A stretch of DNA of 20,670 nucleotides from Cyanobacteria bacterium UBA3803. GTDB taxonomy: Bacteria > Cyanobacteriota > Vampirovibrionia > Gastranaerophilales > Gastranaerophilaceae. Both the position numbers and the translations under genes were made by a program. The DNA lies in NCBI GenBank assembly GCA_002369055.1, contig DFEL01000090.1, positions 1 to 20,670 on the forward strand. The letters are read 5' to 3'. Below the pieces are notes generated by a model that made no database searches, was not told the origin of the DNA, and worked only from the letters and a program-made list of their open reading frames with translations. Below are positions 16,050-20,670 of the stretch, in pieces. Within the stretch, counting starts at the first letter, position 1; every line of letters starts with the position of its first letter.

Positions 16050-16313
16050 ATGAGTTTTGACGTAAATCCACTAAACAATACCCCACAACTCAGAGCCGCA
16101 CAAACACAAGACGGAGGTGCAGGTAACACAGGTTATTTTGAGCAACAAAAAAAGAAAAAGGAAGAAGAAGAGCTTAAGCAAGCTCTTTTTAAAGAAAAGA
16201 AAGATACTTTTACTTTAAAAGATGCTCAAGAAGCCAGCTACATAGAACCACCATTCTTGTTAAAGGTTGTTGAGTACATTAAAAGTTTATTTAGACGCTT
16301 AATTCACCAGTAA
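16050..16313 (+). CDS. Small charged protein, unknown
   Basis: An 87-residue protein from the ATG at 16050, preceded by GGAGG at 16037-16041. The frame is open from 16020, but only this ATG has a ribosome site at correct spacing. The N-terminus is Asn/Gln/Gly-rich and polar, the middle is a run of Lys and Glu (QQKKKKEEEELKQ) likely to be helical, and the C-terminus (LLKVVEYIKSLFRRLIHQ) is an amphipathic basic helix that could touch membrane. It overlaps the 3' end of csaB on the other strand by 15 bases. No family recognised. Confidence 0.6.
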   Translation: MSFDVNPLNNTPQLRAAQTQDGGAGNTGYFEQQKKKKEEEELKQALFKEKKDTFTLKDAQEASYIEPPFLLKVVEYIKSLFRRLIHQ

Positions 16314-17315
16314 ATCAAACATCTCCCAATCAAAATGTTTTTTATTGGCAAAATCAAGCAATGCACGACGGTCTAAGTTCTTAAGCCTGCTGAACAAGTA
16401 ACCGTAATTTTCTGTTGCGTTCATGGATAGCATTGGCAAATTTGCCTCTTGAGCAAGCGTTTCAACCTTATAATCGTAATTTATTGCTAAAGTCTTAATT
16501 CCATATCTTAAAGCAATTAAAATAGCATGGAAACGCATTGCAATCATATATTCAAGATTTGCCATAAGTTTTACTATTTCTTTTGGAGTTTTACCGGAAA
16601 TTACATTTGTTTTTATATTTGGATTAACAGATTGCAAAAGTGCTTCAAAATGTTTGCAAACTTCTAAATCATTGCTGTCTTGAAATGAATATATTTCTAT
16701 TATTTTATCAGGAAAATCAATTGCAACACGGTTTGCAAGAGTTATTAATAATTGCTCGGATAAGGTTTTAAAATTTCTAAGCTGTATTCCAACTCGGTTT
16801 TCTGTATTAGTTCCGACAAGTTCCAAATCATATAAAGGATCACAAACTAATTCTGTTTTTATTCCCCAACCTCTGAGCATAAACAAGCTCTTATCATCTC
16901 TGACACTAACCCATTTACACTTTTTTAACAAATTTTTAGTAATAAGTTTACCAAATTTATTATTTATTGGACCAATACCTTGAGCAAAAATTATTACATC
17001 TTTTTTTAAAAATTGAGCAATAAAAATTATAAACAAATAGTAGAATAAACTTTTTACGCTTGTTACATCTTGTAAAAGACTGCCACCACCTGAAATAAGC
17101 ACGTCAGCCTTTGAAATATTCTTAATAATTTTTCCAAATTCAAACTTGCTGATTGATTTTACATCGTAAGTTTTAGCAGTTTTCTCAGGGTTAGAAGATA
17201 AAACAGTAATTTCAGCATTTACTTTCTTCAAATGCTGAACAATAGTTTCTAAAATTGCTTCATCGCCAAAATTATCAGCACCATAATATCCTGATAATAC
17301 AACTTTTTTCGCCAT
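16299..17315 (-). CDS. csaB: Polysaccharide pyruvyl transferase CsaB
   Basis: A 338-residue member of the polysaccharide pyruvyltransferase family, which transfers pyruvate from PEP to cell-wall sugars as a ketal. It has the CsaB N-terminal signature GYYGADNFGDEA (9-20), GGGSLLQD (76-83) followed by TSVKSLFYY, AQGIGP, and the C-terminal donor-fold segment MANLEYMIAMRFHAILIALRYG. CsaB products are the ligands of SLH domains, and an SLH protein is encoded at 11692. It starts one base after the aldolase-like gene ends, so the two form an operon. Confidence 0.92.
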   Translation of the reverse strand: MAKKVVLSGYYGADNFGDEAILETIVQHLKKVNAEITVLSSNPEKTAKTYDVKSISKFEFGKIIKNISKADVLISGGGSLLQDVTSVKSLFYYLFIIFIAQFLKKDVIIFAQGIGPINNKFGKLITKNLLKKCKWVSVRDDKSLFMLRGWGIKTELVCDPLYDLELVGTNTENRVGIQLRNFKTLSEQLLITLANRVAIDFPDKIIEIYSFQDSNDLEVCKHFEALLQSVNPNIKTNVISGKTPKEIVKLMANLEYMIAMRFHAILIALRYGIKTLAINYDYKVETLAQEANLPMLSMNATENYGYLFSRLKNLDRRALLDFANKKHFDWEMFDLLVN

Positions 17316-17316
17316 A

Positions 17317-17925
17317 TTAAACCTTTACGACATTCAAAATATTTTTTGCACGGTTTGTAATTTCAGCAAATGATAAATCTTGATAAAAATCTCTGCCAAC
17401 ACCAACAGACTTTGCACCTGCCTTAATATAAGCAGGAACATCAGCAAGTTTAATATGTCCCATTGGCATTATTTTTAAAAAAGGCATCGTTCTAAGCATA
17501 TCTTCAATATATAAAACCCCACCTAATGCTGTAACAGGAAATATCTTTATTAATGGCACTCTTGCCTGCCAAGCCGCATAAGCTTCATTTGGCGTTGAAG
17601 CACCTGAAATGAACGGCATTTTTTTATTTTTTGATATTTTAACTATATTCATTTGAGATAACGGTGATGAAAATAATTTAGCACCACTGTATATAGCTTG
17701 TTCTGCTTGTTGCTGAGTAATAATACCACCGGCACAAACAACAGCCTCTTTTGAAATTTCATCAATTGCAGAGAATAAAGAAGGATTTTCAACAACAATT
17801 TCCATAACCTTTATTCCGCCTTCAATTAATGCGTGTGCTATATCAACAGCATTCTTTGCATCTTTACTTCTAACTATCGGATAAATTTTTTCTTCCGAGA
17901 TTAAATCAATAACATTTTTATTCAT
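17317..17925 (-). CDS. KDPG/KHG aldolase-family protein with altered phosphate site
   Basis: A 202-residue single-domain TIM barrel of the Eda family (2-keto-3-deoxy-6-phosphogluconate / 4-hydroxy-2-oxoglutarate aldolase). The Schiff-base lysine is K127 in IKIFP, the general acid/base is Glu42 (MEIVVEN), and SSPLSQ, GASTPNEA and ALGG are family-like. It departs from E. coli Eda at substrate sites: EVTLRT becomes EIVVEN, losing the arginine, and the phosphate loop PTGGI becomes PMGHI (154-158). The substrate may therefore not be KDPG. AAAAAGG precedes the ATG. It is first in the operon with csaB; no edd or glucokinase is nearby. Confidence 0.85.
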   Translation of the reverse strand: MNKNVIDLISEEKIYPIVRSKDAKNAVDIAHALIEGGIKVMEIVVENPSLFSAIDEISKEAVVCAGGIITQQQAEQAIYSGAKLFSSPLSQMNIVKISKNKKMPFISGASTPNEAYAAWQARVPLIKIFPVTALGGVLYIEDMLRTMPFLKIMPMGHIKLADVPAYIKAGAKSVGVGRDFYQDLSFAEITNRAKNILNVVKV

Positions 17926-17949
17926 ATTTATATCCTTTTTTACAGATTT

Positions 17950-17958
17950 ATTATATCA
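17950..17958 (-). promoter_or_regulatory. Extended -10 promoter for the aldolase-csaB operon
   Basis: On the minus strand TGA-TATAAT, a perfect extended -10, 24 bases before the ATG at 17925. The -35 region is poor, as is common with extended -10 promoters. Confidence 0.6.
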
Positions 17959-17990
17959 TGAAAGAAAATAAACAGTGTTAGGAAAATTTT

Positions 17991-19934
17991 ATGGGTAAAT
18001 TAAAATCAGTAATAATTTTTATTGCATTTGCAATTATAATCTTTGTCGCATACGTTATTTTTAGCAGTTTTTTTGAACCGGGTGTATATAACCTTATGGT
18101 AAGAAGTTTTGTTGCCAGCCATAAAGGTTCTGACGGCATTGTGCTTGTAGTAATAGACGATGAATCAATAGAACGCTATCGCTGGCCTTGGAGCAGGGAT
18201 TTATACGCAAAAATATTTGATTATTTAGGTCATTATACGAATGCGAAAATTATAGGATTTGATGCTGTTGTAACGACTCCAGATTTAAATAATCCAAAAG
18301 CAGATTTAAAATTATACGAAACGGTTAAGGATATTAATAACTTTGTCGGAGGCTTCAGTCTTTTAAACGGAAATTATACAAATGAAAAAGAAGGTAAAAT
18401 TTATGATAAAAAATTTGAAGAAAAATTCAAATTTCCTATCATAACAGAATATAAACCACAAGAACAACCAAGATATAACAGCCTTTCAAGATATCCTGAA
18501 GGATATTTTAAAGCTTTACAAAAAGTGGGTTCCGTTAAAGTGTTTACCCACCCAATAGACGGATTTATAAAGGATGTACCTCAATTAGTTTATTATAAAG
18601 GCAACTATTATCCTTCGTTAGGTCTAAGAATGTTTGCATATTTAAACAATACAAAAGAAATTAAACTTACAAAAACACATCTTATCATAAGCGGAGATGA
18701 AGAAATAAAAATAAAATATCACAGACGCTGGGGTGGAATTTGTAACTTCCTACATTTTTATAAAAATTATAAAAATTCGGATTACACACACAGAACTTAC
18801 TCGGCAGTAGATATAATAGATTCAATTGACGCAATTAAAGCCGGCAAAAAGCCTAAAATAGATCCGAAAAATTTTGATAACAAAATTGTATATGTAGGAG
18901 CAAATGCCAAAGCTCAAGGTTTAGGACTTGAAGATGCTGCTCCGACACCAATGCAAAACAAACATCCCGGAGTTGATATTCAAGCAACAAATTTAGATAA
19001 TTTAATTCACAACCAGATAGTTCGTTCCGTTACACCAATGCAGGAATTTATGCTTAATCTGGCACTGGTAATTGCGGCTTTCATTATAGTTGCAAACTTT
19101 TCTCTAATTGCAGGACTTGGAATTATGGTGCTAATGGTTGTGGGATATATTTTTATGTCTGTGCTGTCGTATAAATTAAATTTTGCAGTACCTGTAATAA
19201 CACCTATTGCACTTCAAATGGTTACCATGATTTTTGGTTATTCAAGAAAATTTATAGTTGAAGCAAGAAACAAAGAAAAAATTAAAGATGCAATGGGTAA
19301 ATATATATCACAAGACATTATGGAGAATGTTGTAAGTGATATTGACAATGTAAAATTGGGCGGAAAAAAAGCAGACGTAACAGTTTTATTTGCTGATATA
19401 AGAGGATTTACGTCAATGAGCGAAAAGCTTGAGCCGGATGAAATTTCTGTAATACTGAACGAGTATTTTACCGCACTTGAACCGATTATAAGCAGTTACA
19501 ACGGTGTTATTAACAAATTTATAGGTGATGCGGTTATGGCAATTTTTGGTGAACCTATACAAGACAAAAACCATGCTGTTAATGCCGTAAAATGTGCTAA
19601 TGCTATGCTTTTAAAAGTTCAAGAATTACAAAAGAAATGGCTGGAAGAAGGTAAACCTAAAATTGAAATTGGTGTTGGCATAAATACAGGTGAAGCATTT
19701 GTCGGAAATATCGGGTCCGAAAAACGTTTAGAATACACCGTTATTGGGGATATGGTAAACCTTGCAAGCCGCATTGAAAGTTATAACAAAGTATATAAAA
19801 CTCAATTTTTAATAAGTTCCTCTACATACGAATACGTTAGAGGTATTGCTGATGTTATAAAAATATCAGAAGTAAAAATTCGTGGGAAAGAAAAGAAAAT
19901 GAACATTTATGAAGTTTTGAGGCTCACAAAATGA
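17991..19934 (+). CDS. CHASE2-domain class III adenylate cyclase
   Basis: A 647-residue sensor cyclase making a cyclic nucleotide, probably cAMP. A membrane helix (about 7-27) leads into a periplasmic CHASE2 domain (about 30-345; VLVVIDDESIERYRWPWSRDLYA, GFDAVVTTPD, VGANAKAQG). Three packed helices follow (about 352-418), then the cyclase catalytic domain (about 455-645). Metal aspartates are D469 (FADIRGFT) and D513 (IGDAVMAIFG), the adenine-type lysine is K509, and the transition-state pair is N590/R594 (VNLASR). The usual second purine-specifying Asp is Thr583 (EYTVIGD), as in CyaC-like and soluble adenylate cyclases. AGGA lies 8 bases before the ATG. The stop overlaps the next gene by 4 bases. 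Confidence 0.93.
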   Translation: MGKLKSVIIFIAFAIIIFVAYVIFSSFFEPGVYNLMVRSFVASHKGSDGIVLVVIDDESIERYRWPWSRDLYAKIFDYLGHYTNAKIIGFDAVVTTPDLNNPKADLKLYETVKDINNFVGGFSLLNGNYTNEKEGKIYDKKFEEKFKFPIITEYKPQEQPRYNSLSRYPEGYFKALQKVGSVKVFTHPIDGFIKDVPQLVYYKGNYYPSLGLRMFAYLNNTKEIKLTKTHLIISGDEEIKIKYHRRWGGICNFLHFYKNYKNSDYTHRTYSAVDIIDSIDAIKAGKKPKIDPKNFDNKIVYVGANAKAQGLGLEDAAPTPMQNKHPGVDIQATNLDNLIHNQIVRSVTPMQEFMLNLALVIAAFIIVANFSLIAGLGIMVLMVVGYIFMSVLSYKLNFAVPVITPIALQMVTMIFGYSRKFIVEARNKEKIKDAMGKYISQDIMENVVSDIDNVKLGGKKADVTVLFADIRGFTSMSEKLEPDEISVILNEYFTALEPIISSYNGVINKFIGDAVMAIFGEPIQDKNHAVNAVKCANAMLLKVQELQKKWLEEGKPKIEIGVGINTGEAFVGNIGSEKRLEYTVIGDMVNLASRIESYNKVYKTQFLISSSTYEYVRGIADVIKISEVKIRGKEKKMNIYEVLRLTK

Positions 19935-20308
19935 AACACTATTTGATAGTTGATGATTCTCAAAGTTGGAATAATTATCATTACAATAATCTAAAAGAGC
20001 TGTACGGTAATGAAATAGAAATTGATAGGGCCTATACCGCTCGAGAAGGATATGATTGGGTGTACAATTACATAGACAATCCTTATGATGTAATAATAAC
20101 AGATTTATCAATGGAGTATGACTTTTCTCCCAAATATGCAGGTGAGTGGCTTATAGAACAAATACAGCTTTTAAAACAATATTACAAAACTAAAATTATA
20201 ATAATTTCAGGTTCGATGCAAATAAAAAACATAGCAGAAGGCTTTGGAACAGATTTTGTTCCAAAAGCTAAAATTGCTTGTGACAAGACGGTCTACCAAA
20301 AATTTTAA
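19931..20308 (+). CDS. Single-domain response regulator (REC only)
   Basis: A 125-residue receiver domain with no output domain. Acidic pocket D8/D9 (IVDDS), phospho-acceptor D58 (VIITDLSM), switch Ser93 (IIIISGS) and Lys112 (FVPKAK) are all present. The segment after D58 (EYDFSPKYAGEWLIEQI) is longer than usual. Its ATG overlaps the cyclase stop (ATGA), so the two are translated together and the receiver probably acts with the cyclase, as a CheY-like partner or phosphate sink. No histidine kinase is in the window. Confidence 0.88.
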   Translation: MKHYLIVDDSQSWNNYHYNNLKELYGNEIEIDRAYTAREGYDWVYNYIDNPYDVIITDLSMEYDFSPKYAGEWLIEQIQLLKQYYKTKIIIISGSMQIKNIAEGFGTDFVPKAKIACDKTVYQKF

Positions 20309-20513
20309 ACCGATGAGGAATGTGGTTTAACGCAATTAAATAATCGCCTAATCAACTTATAGACCTTAGGATGCAATCACTTCTGCTGCACTATGGCATT
20401 AGGCACACATATACGTTCGTAAAGCAGTCCTCATTGACAATCGGTGTGGTACAATCGACCGAAGTCTTGATTTGAATAATCATATCTGCTTGCGTTAAAG
20501 AACTTAAGGCATG
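20309..20513 (-). ncRNA. Candidate structured noncoding RNA with pseudoknot-forming helices
   Basis: No convincing ORF lies between 20309 and 20576. Read on the minus strand, TTTAACGCAA (20499-20490) has its counterpart TTGCGTTAAA at 20335-20326, a 10-bp closing helix. A hairpin GAC-UUCG-GUC with the stable C(UUCG)G loop lies at 20466-20457. GCCTAAT/ATTAGGC pair at 20404-20398 and 20352-20346. ACCGAT/ATCGGT and GAGGA/TCCTC pair between 20445-20428 and 20319-20309, crossing the closing helix as a pseudoknot. The last helix is followed by TTTAAAATTTTT, which could end transcription. A promoter fits just upstream. No known family (6S, tmRNA, RNase P, SRP) is recognised by conserved sequence; a 6S-like or cis-acting RNA is possible. 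Confidence 0.4.
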
Positions 20514-20517
20514 CCTT

Positions 20518-20547
20518 ATATTAATTATATTCCACGCTCATGGTCAA
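20518..20547 (-). promoter_or_regulatory. Promoter for the candidate RNA
   Basis: On the minus strand TTGACC (20547-20542), an 18-base spacer, then TAATAT (20523-20518). Transcription would begin near 20511, just before the closing helix of the candidate RNA. Confidence 0.45.
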
Positions 20548-20576
20548 TAATAACAGGCATCATGAAAAACATGAAA

Positions 20577-20670
20577 TTATTGTAACAAATCTTTTTGGTG
20601 TATTTCAAACGCTTCTTTAATTGATTTCTCGTAAGGTGCTCTTAATATACCTACTTCAGTTATAATTCCA
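20577..20670 (-). CDS. C-terminal fragment of an unidentified protein (cut by window edge)
   Basis: The minus strand is open from the window edge to a TAA at 20579-20577, giving 30 residues: GIITEVGILRAPYEKSIKEA, then FEIHQKDLLQ. The helical, charged end looks like real protein rather than noise. No family can be assigned from so little. If it is a gene, the candidate RNA lies downstream of it on the same strand. Confidence 0.5.
   Translation of the reverse strand, partial: GIITEVGILRAPYEKSIKEAFEIHQKDLLQ

Noticed and set aside
20318..20330. ATGTGGTTTAA resembling a conserved 16S rRNA segment
   Set aside because: The match is too short and the flanking bases do not follow 16S rRNA.
20309..20513. 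tmRNA, RNase P RNA or SRP RNA
   Set aside because: None of their conserved sequence blocks (for example the RNase P GAGGAAAGTCC core, the SRP GGAAGG/AGCA loop or a tRNA-like CCA end) is present on either strand.
1..20670. CRISPR array, insertion sequence or prophage genes
   Set aside because: No regularly spaced repeats, transposase or phage structural genes were seen; the only repeats are local hairpins and terminators.

Overview
The window is AT-rich DNA with dense, mostly co-oriented gene blocks and ordinary bacterial signals: AAAGGAG-type ribosome binding sites, TTGAAA/TATAAT promoters and GC-stem terminators. The standard genetic code reads through every gene. Several traits together suggest a member of the cyanobacterial sister group Vampirovibrionia/Melainabacteria (gut Gastranaerophilales-like). 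These are a meso-diaminopimelate-type MurE, an SLH-domain envelope protein with a CsaB pyruvyltransferase in the same window, a CHASE2-adenylate cyclase, an NSS transporter and the very low GC. This is inference from gene content; no taxonomic marker was searched.

Layout. 1-1520: accessory small genes, namely a secreted TonB-C-like protein, a strong 13-bp hairpin, a short gene apparently broken by one base, a zinc-ribbon protein and a 31-residue membrane peptide. 1529-7486: a division and cell-wall operon (rsmH, ftsL-like, class B PBP, murE, nagA-like, small membrane protein) closed by a strong bidirectional terminator. 7495-11196 (minus): pbp1A followed by lysS. 11203-12941: a YkgJ-like cysteine cluster protein and an SLH-domain protein, ending in a 20-bp palindromic terminator. 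12945-14394 (minus): an anti-sigma factor, ECF sigma factor and Spy/CpxP-like periplasmic protein behind what looks like an ECF-type promoter. 14464-16313: an NSS transporter and a small charged protein. 16299-17958 (minus): a KDPG-aldolase-like gene and csaB. 17991-20308: a CHASE2-adenylate cyclase overlapping a single-domain response regulator. 20309-20547 (minus): no convincing gene, but a candidate structured RNA with its own promoter. 20577-20670 (minus): the C-terminal end of an unidentified gene cut by the window edge.

How it fits together. Most of the window serves the envelope: peptidoglycan precursor synthesis (MurE), septal and side-wall polymerases (class B PBP, PBP1A), division scaffolding (FtsL-like), amino-sugar recycling (NagA-like), surface anchoring (SLH protein, with CsaB making the pyruvylated sugar that SLH domains bind) and a three-gene envelope-stress circuit. 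The least explained parts are the pseudoknot-capable RNA near the right end, the anti-sigma/sigma/LTXXQ operon, and two places in the left third where a single extra base would restore a more natural reading frame.
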